A stretch of DNA of 5,198 nt from SVQP01 sp045658965 (GTDB lineage: Bacteria > Bacillota > Clostridia > Oscillospirales > CAG-272), in NCBI GenBank assembly GCA_045658965.1, contig JAZOVZ010000104.1, positions 1 to 5,198 on the forward strand. Reading direction: 5' to 3'. The notes under the pieces were generated by a model that did no database searches, was not told where the DNA came from, and saw only the letters and a program-made list of their open reading frames with translations. Of this stretch, positions 1 to 5,197 are shown piece after piece (position 1 is the stretch's first letter; each line of letters opens with the position of its first letter). A program made the translations under genes and the position numbers.

Positions 1-49
1 CCCGCAACGAACGGAATGCAATGGAGTGAGTGTCCGCGGGGAAAGGGGC
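1..49 (+). repeat. Inverted repeat, left copy (may be cut by the window edge)
   Basis: This stretch starts with CCCGCA and ends with the 18-mer GTCCGCGGGGAAAGGGGC (32-49). The reverse strand of 168-219 starts and ends with the same two blocks. The middle parts are similar but not identical, both being purine-rich strings of GARCG/GTGRAG type. The two copies are therefore a diverged repeat of about 50 bp in inverted orientation, 118 bp apart. It starts at base 1, so it may continue to the left. What family it belongs to is not known to me. Confidence 0.6.
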
Positions 50-167
50 CGCGTAAAAAGATTGGGAAAGTATAATTCTGTGCTAAACAAATCATTATTG
101 AGTACGCTTTTTACCCTTTCTGCTTTGTTGATGTTTCCCCATGTGACAAATCCTTGCTGTTCAGGCA

Positions 168-219
168 GCCCCTTTCCCCGCGGACGTTCCGCTTCACTGC
201 GTTTTCGCTCCACTGCGGG
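168..219 (-). repeat. Inverted repeat, right copy
   Basis: On the minus strand this 52-bp stretch runs from CCCGCA (219-214) to an 18-bp block (185-168) identical to 32-49. The 118 bp between the copies (50-167) are AT-richer and carry no supported gene. The arrangement could be the ends of a small non-autonomous element or two independent insertions of an intergenic repeat. A terminator-like hairpin follows immediately at 223-248 and may belong to the same unit. Confidence 0.6.
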
Positions 220-222
220 CCC

Positions 223-248
223 CCTTCCCCAAAGGGGACGGCTTTTTT
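223..248 (+). terminator. Probable rho-independent terminator
   Basis: The stem is CC-T-TCCCC (223-230) with loop AAA (231-233) and arm GGGGA-C-GG (234-241). That gives seven pairs with one mismatch, then one C and six Ts (243-248). Its polarity fits stopping a transcript that enters from the left. No gene ends just upstream inside the window, so it may serve a gene outside it or be part of the adjacent repeat. Confidence 0.45.
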
Positions 249-314
249 CGCACGCCCATCTTGTTGCGGTCTCTCAAAACTCTCAAACTCCCTTTTTATT
301 CCGATCTTATGCAT

Positions 315-335
315 AAAAATCCCCAAAGCAGGGGA
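315..335 (-). terminator. Weak terminator-like hairpin, minus strand
   Basis: Read on the minus strand, TCCCC (335-331), a six-base loop and GGGGA (324-320) are followed by five Ts (319-315). The stem is only five pairs, so function is uncertain. It could be a back-up stop for leftward read-through past the hairpin array at 585-740, or part of the leader of the small membrane protein gene. Confidence 0.3.
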
Positions 336-391
336 AAATAGCAATAACGAAAAAAAAGGGGGGAACGGTTATATTTGACAGAAGATTTTTG

Positions 392-586
392 ATGATGGCG
401 GTAGGCGGTATTGCTTTGGCTGTGGTGGCGGTGGTGGCTGCAGGCTTGATGGTGCGCAAGCAGGCAAACAAGCTGCGCGCCAATATGCGCTCTGTCAGCC
501 GCGGCGTTTACAATTTCGGCACGGCACTGCAGCTGCTCTCGGGCGCGCACGCAGAGGATGCGTGCGAAGAAAGCGGTTGCTGCTAA
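392..586 (+). CDS. Small single-pass membrane protein with C-terminal CC
   Basis: This encodes about 64 residues that I cannot assign to a family. Residues 3-20 or so form one hydrophobic helix rich in Ala, Val and Gly. It is followed by a basic stretch (RKQANKLRANMRSVSR) and an acidic, cysteine-ended tail (DACEESGCC). By the positive-inside pattern, the N-terminus should face out and the basic tail should face the cytoplasm. The start is uncertain: TTG at 389, ATG at 392 and ATG at 395 are adjacent in frame. A weak AGAAG (380-384) lies 7 bases before the ATG at 392, which is why I chose it. The stronger purine tract at 357-363 is too far upstream. The stop codon overlaps the A-tract of the terminator at 585-611. 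The gene converges on the leftward operon. Composition and a complete frame through the terminator support a real gene, but without a homolog it stays hypothetical. Confidence 0.6.
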   Translation: MMAVGGIALAVVAVVAAGLMVRKQANKLRANMRSVSRGVYNFGTALQLLSGAHAEDACEESGCC

Positions 587-611
587 AAACAGCCCCATCG
601 GGGCTGTTTTT
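585..611. terminator. Bidirectional rho-independent terminator (hairpin 1 of the array)
   Basis: A perfect 12-bp stem, AAAAACAGCCCC (585-596) against GGGGCTGTTTTT (600-611), encloses a 3-base loop. Both strands end in a T-run after a GC-rich stem, so it can stop the small membrane protein transcript from the left and the DUF3737 operon from the right. It begins inside the TAA stop of the small gene. Confidence 0.85.
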
Positions 612-740
612 CTCTGCCCCAACGGGGCTGTTTTTCTCTGCGCCAAAGGCGCAATATCACTACCGCGAAGCGGTAATATCACTGCGGCTTGCCGCAATAT
701 CACTTCGACGAAGTCGAAATATCACTTCGACGAAGTCGAA
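592..740. repeat. Array of seven short hairpins with conserved spacers
   Basis: Seven perfect inverted repeats follow one another: 592-604, 616-628, 640-652, 661-675, 683-696, 704-718 and 726-740. Stems are 5-6 bp with loops of 2-3 bases. The stem sequences differ from unit to unit, except that the last two are identical. The spacers are conserved: TGTTTTTCTCT twice (605-615, 629-639), then AATATCAC/ATATCAC four times (653-660, 676-682, 697-703, 719-725). Conserved spacers with varying but always self-complementary stems are the reverse of a CRISPR array, and suggest selection for folding. The array is the 3' end of the leftward operon, and its first unit on that strand lies inside the DUF3737 coding region. 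I cannot tie it to a named repeat family. Confidence 0.8.
616..635 (+). terminator. Second, tandem plus-strand terminator (hairpin 2 of the array)
   Basis: The stem is GCCCC (616-620), loop AAC, GGGGC (624-628), followed by TG and five Ts (631-635). It repeats the core and the T-tract of the terminator just upstream and would act as a back-up for rightward transcripts. On the minus strand it lacks a T-run, so it is one-directional. Confidence 0.6.
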
Positions 741-1567
741 ATCTCAACCTTCCCCTGCGCCTCGGGAATATCGCGAATGATCTCTCCCACAGCGGGCACG
801 GTAATCTTACCCGAAAGCGGATTCTTGATGCTGATGACGGGCGTGGTGACCTCTGCCATCACCTCGCTGCGCTCAAAAGCGAGGTCGCAATCCTGCATCT
901 CGCAGTTGATCAGCTTTAACCCCTCACAATAGCACAGCGGCTGCGTGCCGATGATGGTGCAGTTTTCAAAGGTGATATTCTTGGCATACCACGCAAGATA
1001 CTCACCCTTGACGCGGCAGTTACGCACCACCACGTTCTCGGCATGCCAAAACGCATCCTTGGTGTCCAGATCGCAGCTCTCAAACACCGCGTTTTTGACG
1101 TACTGGAAGGAATACTTGCCCTTGAAGGTCACGTTCTCAAAGCGCAAATTTTCGCCGCGGAACATAAAATATTCGCCCTCGGCAGTCACGTCCTGCATCT
1201 CTACCCCTGCGCTCATCCAGCCAAACTCGGCAGAGCGCACGGTGCAATCTGCAATATGTACGTCACGGCACTCGCGCAACGCCTTGATGCCGTGCAGTTT
1301 TGTATTTGTGACGTCAATATCATACGAATACCAAAGGGCTGCGCGGCAGGTCTCCTTTAATTCGCATTCGCGGATCTGCAAGCCGTTCACGTGCCAGAAG
1401 GGATAGCGCAGATCAAACTCGCAGCTCTGCACGCGCACGTCCGCACATTCCTTAAAGGCACTCTCACCGTCCGCAGGCCCTGCAAAGGTGCAATCGTGCA
1501 CGAAAATGTCCTTTTCACCGTAAAAGGCTCTTTCTTGGTCGTAATTTTGGTAGCTGAATTCTTTCAT
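722..1567 (-). CDS. DUF3737 family beta-helix protein
   Basis: This 281-residue protein matches the DUF3737 family in length and in its repeated short motif of alternating hydrophobic residues ending in N/D-C-T (for example IFVHDCTF, VHIADCTV, ITFENCTI). Such repeats are expected to stack as a right-handed parallel beta-helix. The interior Cys/Thr/Val position recurs at residues 68, 89, 108, 127, 146, 165, 184, 203 and 222, exactly 19 apart after 89. A second, mostly aromatic column runs through W79, W117, F136, W174 and W193. The biochemical role of the family is not established; there is no signal peptide, so it should be cytoplasmic. It is the last gene of the operon, starting 6 bp after the GH127 stop with only a weak Shine-Dalgarno (AAGTAAG), so translational coupling is likely. 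Its final codons (ISTSSK) and TGA stop come from the hairpin array. Confidence 0.85.
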   Translation of the reverse strand: MKEFSYQNYDQERAFYGEKDIFVHDCTFAGPADGESAFKECADVRVQSCEFDLRYPFWHVNGLQIRECELKETCRAALWYSYDIDVTNTKLHGIKALRECRDVHIADCTVRSAEFGWMSAGVEMQDVTAEGEYFMFRGENLRFENVTFKGKYSFQYVKNAVFESCDLDTKDAFWHAENVVVRNCRVKGEYLAWYAKNITFENCTIIGTQPLCYCEGLKLINCEMQDCDLAFERSEVMAEVTTPVISIKNPLSGKITVPAVGEIIRDIPEAQGKVEISTSSK

Positions 1568-1573
1568 GTATAC

Positions 1574-3400
1574 TTACTTGACAAAGTGCCATACCTGCAT
1601 TTCGCTCTCGCCGCGGTTGGCAAAAGCATAGTACGGAATGAGCACAGCCTCTACTTTCTCCTTATTTTGTGTTTTTTGACGGTACAGCGGCGCATTTTCA
1701 TCACGCACGGTGCGATACGCGCGCACAGTCAGCTGCGGCACACCCAGCGTCGGGTGCTTGCCGTACTTGAATCTTGCGCGGCTGTCCAACGTCATATCGC
1801 GCAAAAGCTCGCCGTTATCCTTGCCCTCCATGCAATAAATGACAGGGCCTCTTTGCACGGCATACTTGCCCGCGTCAAAGACCACCTCGGGGCGCGCCTC
1901 GATAAATACCGGCTTCATGGTAAAGTCGAATACCAGCTCCTCGCCGTCCTTGACGTCAAAATATGCGTATCCCTTGTCCGTCTTGCCCGTATATCCGTCA
2001 AACCAGCCGGGAATGCGCACCGCGATCCTTGCGTCCCCGCCCGTCAGCTTGATTTTGACCTTGCCGTTCTCGGGATACTTGGTCACCTGCTCCAGCACAA
2101 GCATCTTGCCCTCTCGCTCGATGGTGGTCACGCTCTCGATAAACTGGTGCACGTAAATCACCTCGCCGTCATCCGAATACAGCATATTGGCGATTGAGGG
2201 AATAAAGCGCACGATATTGGGCGGGCAGCAGGAGCATGCAAACACCTCGCTGCGCTGCATGGGCGGCAGATTGACGCTGCGGTGGTGCACGCTGACGTCA
2301 CGCTTGTGCATGCGCGGCATGATCTCCAAGGGATTCTGGTAGAAAAAGCTCTTACCGTCCAAGGAGAGTGAGGACAAAAATCCGTTGTAAATAACGCGCT
2401 CGACCACGTCGGAATACTTGGAATCCGCGCCAAAACGCAGCATGCGGTTGGCAAACAGCGCAAGGGCGAGTGCCGCGCAGGATTCGGTGTACGAGATCAG
2501 ATTGGGCAGATCATAATCCACGGTAAATGCTTCACCCGCACCGCTCGATCCAATGCCGCCCGTGATATACATGCGGCGACCTGCCACGTTATCAAACAAC
2601 GCTTCGCAAGCGGCTTGCAGCTCGCGATCCCCCGTATAATGCGCCACGTCTGCCATGCCGCAATAGAGGTACATGGCGCGCACGGCGTGTCCCTCCGCCG
2701 TTTTCTGCTGGCGCACGGGGGCGTGGCTTTGGGAATAGGAGGGATCCATCCAATCGGGAACGTGGATCTCGTCGTGTCCGCGCGTATCCACAAAGTGCTT
2801 GGCAAGCTGCAGGTAGCGCACCTCACCCGTGCATTCGTACAGACGCACCAAGGCAAGCTCGATCTCCTCGTGCCCGGGGGTCATAAAGGGCGTATCTGCG
2901 TCCTTGACAAATCTCTTTTCAATGTAATCGGCATAGCGGCACATGCAGCAAAGGAATTTATCCTTGCCCGTAGCCTCGTAATACGCCACGGCTGCCTCCA
3001 TGAGGTGCCCTGCGCAGTACAGCTCGTGCCAATCCCTGTTGGTAAAGCGGTTTTCGGGCTGCACGACGGTAAAGAAGATGTTGAAATACCCGTCCTCGCA
3101 CTGGTTTCGCGCAATCAGGTCAACCAGCGCGTCGATCTTTTTCTCGAGCTTTTCATCGGGCTTGACGGCGATCTGATACGCCGCGCCCTCTACCCATTTT
3201 GCCACGTCGCTATCCCAGAAAAAGTGGGGTTTGTTCGGCATGCCCTCTTTCCAATCAAAGCGGAACGCATCAATTCTGCCGGTATCAAAAAAGCGATCGT
3301 ACACCGCCCCCGTGGTCACGCGGCGCACAAGTGCCTGCTTTTGCTTCCAAAATCCGCCCGTGATGCGGGTTTGCGAGAAATTAACCGTTCTGTGTTGCAT
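1574..3400 (-). CDS. Glycoside hydrolase family 127 (beta-L-arabinofuranosidase-like)
   Basis: This 608-residue enzyme belongs to GH127 (formerly DUF1680), whose type member, Bifidobacterium HypBA1, removes beta-L-arabinofuranose from hydroxyproline-linked plant arabino-oligosaccharides. The zinc-thiolate active site is complete: GEAF carries the acid/base E290, the E-S-C motif gives E306 and C308, and the SCCPPN motif gives C391 and C392, one ligand and one nucleophile. The E290 to E306 spacing of 16 equals that of E322 to E338 in HypBA1. Residues 1 to about 400 should be the alpha-helical barrel and the rest beta-sandwich domains. There is no signal peptide, so it acts on imported sugar. 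The ATG at 3400 has GGAGG (3411-3407) 6 bases upstream, and the gene overlaps the HD gene by 20 bp. Substrate is inferred: family members also act on other plant-derived sugars. Confidence 0.93.
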   Translation of the reverse strand: MQHRTVNFSQTRITGGFWKQKQALVRRVTTGAVYDRFFDTGRIDAFRFDWKEGMPNKPHFFWDSDVAKWVEGAAYQIAVKPDEKLEKKIDALVDLIARNQCEDGYFNIFFTVVQPENRFTNRDWHELYCAGHLMEAAVAYYEATGKDKFLCCMCRYADYIEKRFVKDADTPFMTPGHEEIELALVRLYECTGEVRYLQLAKHFVDTRGHDEIHVPDWMDPSYSQSHAPVRQQKTAEGHAVRAMYLYCGMADVAHYTGDRELQAACEALFDNVAGRRMYITGGIGSSGAGEAFTVDYDLPNLISYTESCAALALALFANRMLRFGADSKYSDVVERVIYNGFLSSLSLDGKSFFYQNPLEIMPRMHKRDVSVHHRSVNLPPMQRSEVFACSCCPPNIVRFIPSIANMLYSDDGEVIYVHQFIESVTTIEREGKMLVLEQVTKYPENGKVKIKLTGGDARIAVRIPGWFDGYTGKTDKGYAYFDVKDGEELVFDFTMKPVFIEARPEVVFDAGKYAVQRGPVIYCMEGKDNGELLRDMTLDSRARFKYGKHPTLGVPQLTVRAYRTVRDENAPLYRQKTQNKEKVEAVLIPYYAFANRGESEMQVWHFVK

Positions 3401-3968
3401 GCTCTACCTCCGAATTTTGAATTTTTTGCTTGGTCTGCGCGGCAAGATGTGCGCGCAACGCCTGCGTATAGGGCGACCATGCGGCATTTTCCTCGCCGTA
3501 GGTCAGATTTAACTCGTATTCCAAGGGGATCCACGTGTCCAAGGACGCTTCGTTATGCGAAATGACCGCTTCCATGTTGTCCAGCGCCTTGTAAAGCCGC
3601 GCTTCGGGCGTCTCTTTCGCCTCCATTTCCGCATACAGAGCGGCAAATTCGCCCGCATAAGGCTCAGGGAGCATGGAGATCAGCTTATCCCACGCCTCGC
3701 GTTCGGTCATTTCATTGGTCTCGGTCTTTTCAAAGGACGGCACGTCCCCCGTGATCGCCTCGCCAAGATCGTGGATGATGCACATGCGCACCACCTTATT
3801 CATATCCAGCTCGGGGTACTCGTCCGCGCACAGCAAGGCAAGCAGTGAGAGCCGCCAGGAATGCTCGGCAACCGACTCTCTGCGCCCCGAGGACGTCCAG
3901 GAATGGCGCGTGTTACATTTGAGCTTTTCCACCACGCCCAAAAATTCGATCAGAGCCATTGGCTGCAC
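3381..3968 (-). CDS. HD-domain hydrolase, YfbR/HDDC2-like (probable 5'-deoxynucleotidase)
   Basis: This 195-residue protein is of the HD_3 / HDDC2-YfbR type, metal-dependent phosphohydrolases of which characterised members remove the phosphate from deoxynucleoside 5'-monophosphates. Visible ligands are H36 (ESVAEHSWRL), H66-D67 (IIHDLGEAITGD) and D130 (YKALDNMEA), with E70 and D75 in the conserved HDLGEAxxGD stretch. Length is normal for the family. The start is GTG at 3968, because AGGAGG (3983-3978) lies 9 bases upstream; the in-frame ATG at 3959 would be 18 bases away. It is the first gene of the leftward operon and is read from a consensus promoter at 4018-4046. The link to a glycosidase is not obvious; it may be a housekeeping gene sharing the transcript. 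Substrate is inferred. Confidence 0.88.
   Translation of the reverse strand: MQPMALIEFLGVVEKLKCNTRHSWTSSGRRESVAEHSWRLSLLALLCADEYPELDMNKVVRMCIIHDLGEAITGDVPSFEKTETNEMTEREAWDKLISMLPEPYAGEFAALYAEMEAKETPEARLYKALDNMEAVISHNEASLDTWIPLEYELNLTYGEENAAWSPYTQALRAHLAAQTKQKIQNSEVEHATQNG
3407..3411 (-). promoter_or_regulatory. Ribosome binding site of the GH127 gene
   Basis: GGAGG on the minus strand lies 6 bases before the ATG at 3400. It sits inside the 3' coding part of the HD-domain gene, which runs on to 3381, so the GH127 start is used while the upstream gene is being finished. It fixes the GH127 start. Confidence 0.8.
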
Positions 3969-3977
3969 GGCTTTTCC

Positions 3978-3983
3978 CCTCCT
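3978..3983 (-). promoter_or_regulatory. Ribosome binding site deciding the GTG start of the HD gene
   Basis: AGGAGG on the minus strand lies 9 bases before GTG at 3968 and 18 before the in-frame ATG at 3959. The spacing favours the GTG start and three extra N-terminal residues. Confidence 0.75.
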
Positions 3984-3997
3984 TTTTTGAAAAAAAC

Positions 3998-4027
3998 TTG
4001 ACTTTTACTCACTTTTTATTATATAAT
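3998..4027 (+). promoter_or_regulatory. Housekeeping promoter of manA
   Basis: TTGACT (3998-4003), an 18-base spacer and TATAAT (4022-4027) make a near-consensus primary sigma factor promoter. Initiation is expected near 4034, leaving a leader of about 38 bases to the ATG at 4072. Its -10 box lies in the 16-bp palindrome 4015-4030, shared with the leftward promoter. One mismatch in the -35 and one extra spacer base suggest it is the weaker of the two. Confidence 0.8.
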
Positions 4028-4030
4028 AAA
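4015..4030. promoter_or_regulatory. 16-bp perfect palindrome holding both -10 boxes
   Basis: TTTATTATATAATAAA is its own reverse complement and contains TATAAT on each strand. The two -35 boxes lie 21-22 bp from its centre on either side. It works as a shared core of two divergent promoters and could also bind a dimeric regulator. Confidence 0.75.
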
Positions 4031-4046
4031 TACGGCAGTATGTCAA
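4018..4046 (-). promoter_or_regulatory. Consensus housekeeping promoter of the HD-GH127-DUF3737 operon
   Basis: On the minus strand, TTGACA (4046-4041) is followed by a 17-base spacer and TATAAT (4023-4018). Both hexamers and the spacing are the textbook optimum for the primary sigma factor. Initiation is expected near 4011, leaving a leader of about 43 bases before the GTG at 3968. The -10 box overlaps the -10 box of the manA promoter by two bases. Confidence 0.85.
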
Positions 4047-4060
4047 TAAAAAGATTTTTC

Positions 4061-4065
4061 GGAGG
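4061..4065 (+). promoter_or_regulatory. Ribosome binding site of manA
   Basis: GGAGG lies 6 bases before the ATG at 4072, ideal spacing, and fixes the manA start. Confidence 0.85.
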
Positions 4066-4071
4066 ATAAAT

Positions 4072-4992
4072 ATGTATCCCTTACTCTTAAAGCCCGCCGT
4101 CAAGGATTATCTGTGGGGCGGTGATCAACTGAAAACGCGTTTTCATATAGAAAGCGACTACGATATTACGGCAGAGGCGTGGGTGCTCTCCACGCACAAA
4201 AACGGTCATAGCACGGTACGCAACGGTGCTTTTGCGGGCAAGACCCTGGAAGAAACCCTTGCCGCTTGGGGACAGAGTGCGCCCGACATCCTCGTTAAGC
4301 TGATCGACGCGCGCGACAAGCTTTCCCTGCAGGTGCATCCCGATGATGCATACGCACAAGAGCACCACCAAAGCAAGGGAAAGACCGAGATGTGGTACGT
4401 GCTGGACGCGCAGCCCGGTGCTGCTTTGATCTGCGGCTTTGCGCGCAGCATGACCACCGAGGATTTTGCCGCGCACATTCAAAACGACACGACCGAAGAG
4501 GCGGTCAGATCCTATCCCGTCAAGTCGGGTGACGTTTTCTTCATCCCTGCGGGCACGGTGCACGCCATCGGTGCGGGCATTCTGATCGCGGAGGTGCAGC
4601 AAAACTCCGACGTCACTTACCGCGTCAGCGATTGGGGACGCGTGGGTGCGGACGGCAAGCCGCGTGAGCTGCACGTGCAAAGAGCGCTGGACGTCAGCGT
4701 CACCGAGCCCTATACCCTTCCCTGCGGACAGGTAGGCGAGATCAAGGCCATTGCGGGCGGCAAGCTGCGCACCTTGGCGGAATGCGAGAAGTTTGCCACG
4801 TGGGAGCTGACGCTGCAGGGCAAGGCATCCATTCCCGCCGACATTCGCTGCGTGCTGTGCCTGGAAGGCAGCGCCACCCTTGCGTGCGACGGCTGCGAGG
4901 ATATTTCCCTGACGGCAGGCGCAAGCGTCTACATCCCCGAGGGGTTGCAGACCGAAATCGAGGGCGACGCAAGAGTGCTTTGGATCAAGTAA
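4072..4992 (+). CDS. manA: Mannose-6-phosphate isomerase, class I
   Basis: ManA interconverts mannose-6-phosphate and fructose-6-phosphate in the cytoplasm, bringing mannose into glycolysis or supplying mannose-6-phosphate for glycan building. The 306-residue protein is the short cupin form typical of Bacillus and Clostridia. It opens with a classic LKPAVKDYLWGG segment. Zinc ligands are visible: Q87 and H89 (LQVHPDD), E106 (KTEMWYV) and H164 (PAGTVHAIG). The downstream QNSDVTYRVSDWGR stretch (177-190) ends in the conserved active-site arginine. The C-terminal third (about 230-306) is the second, degenerate cupin domain. The start has GGAGG 6 bases upstream and a good promoter at 3998-4027. 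It is transcribed divergently from the glycosidase operon and ends before a terminator at 5089-5122. No sign of damage. Confidence 0.97.
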   Translation: MYPLLLKPAVKDYLWGGDQLKTRFHIESDYDITAEAWVLSTHKNGHSTVRNGAFAGKTLEETLAAWGQSAPDILVKLIDARDKLSLQVHPDDAYAQEHHQSKGKTEMWYVLDAQPGAALICGFARSMTTEDFAAHIQNDTTEEAVRSYPVKSGDVFFIPAGTVHAIGAGILIAEVQQNSDVTYRVSDWGRVGADGKPRELHVQRALDVSVTEPYTLPCGQVGEIKAIAGGKLRTLAECEKFATWELTLQGKASIPADIRCVLCLEGSATLACDGCEDISLTAGASVYIPEGLQTEIEGDARVLWIK

Positions 4993-5088
4993 ATACACAA
5001 AAAAGGCGCTTCATTAAGCATGAAGTCAAAAACTTTATAAAACAAAAAAATCCGCCGATGGGGCTGAGATATTAGCGGCAAATAAAGC

Positions 5089-5122
5089 AAAAGCAGAAGT
5101 CTTTGTAGGCTTCTGCTTTTTT
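5089..5122. terminator. Rho-independent terminator after manA
   Basis: The stem is AAAAGCAGAAG (5089-5099), with a 10-base loop and CTTCTGCTTTT (5110-5120), continuing the T-run to 5122. It is an 11-bp perfect stem with a T-tail for rightward transcripts, 97 bases after the manA stop. The mirrored A/T ends let it work for leftward transcripts too, though the T-run there is only four bases. Confidence 0.85.
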
Positions 5123-5197
5123 CTATGGGGATATTACGCTCAGAAACCGTTTGGATTCGCGCTCTCCCCCCTGCGCTTGGCACAGGGCAGCGCTGAT
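5123..5197 (-). CDS. Possible C-terminal tail of a gene entering from the right
   Basis: On the minus strand one frame is open from the window edge to a TAG (5125-5123) directly next to the terminator at 5089-5122, giving 24 residues that end in ESKRFLSVISP. A stop codon abutting a two-way terminator is the usual end of a convergent gene, which is the only reason for the call. The tail is too short to recognise, and another minus frame that stops at 5142-5140 is also possible. Confidence 0.25.
   Translation of the reverse strand: MSAALCQAQGGERESKRFLSVISP

Larger units (their letters stand above)
1..391. other. Non-coding stretch with repeats and hairpins, no supported gene
   Basis: Open frames here of up to 96 codons have no recognisable protein, no ribosome binding site, and composition dominated by the repeat. 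I see the inverted repeat pair (1-49, 168-219), a plus-strand terminator-like hairpin (223-248), a minus-strand terminator-like hairpin (315-335) and a purine tract at 350-365 (A-run then G-run). No tRNA or rRNA signature is visible. A regulatory RNA cannot be excluded, but nothing in the sequence supports one. Confidence 0.5.

Noticed and set aside
71..76. TATAAT as a promoter -10 box
   Set aside because: No -35-like hexamer lies 16-18 bases upstream (the GC-rich repeat is there), and no gene follows closely.
375..380. TTGACA as a -35 box upstream of the small membrane gene
   Set aside because: A matching -10 would fall inside the coding region, near 398-403, where the sequence is GC-rich and unlike TATAAT.
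592..740. CRISPR array
   Set aside because: The conserved parts are only 7-11 bases, and the variable parts are short palindromes, not 30-base unique spacers; there are no cas genes.
1391..3565. Long plus-strand frames (1391-2197, 2615-3565) opposite the DUF3737, GH127 and HD genes
   Set aside because: They lie antisense to the operon genes, whose family motifs are clear; the antisense proteins have no recognisable domains.
4087..4998. 303-codon open frame antisense to manA
   Set aside because: It lies opposite the well-supported manA gene, has a low-complexity composition and no ribosome binding site; it reflects the codon bias of manA.
4999..5025. Minus-strand hairpin CTTCAT/ATGAAG followed after CGCC by six Ts
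   Set aside because: The stem is six weak pairs and the T-run is four bases away; the stronger terminator at 5089-5122 already explains this convergent region.
5052..5079. CCGC/GCGG pairing downstream of manA
   Set aside because: Only four pairs with a long unpaired loop and no T-run; not a convincing hairpin.
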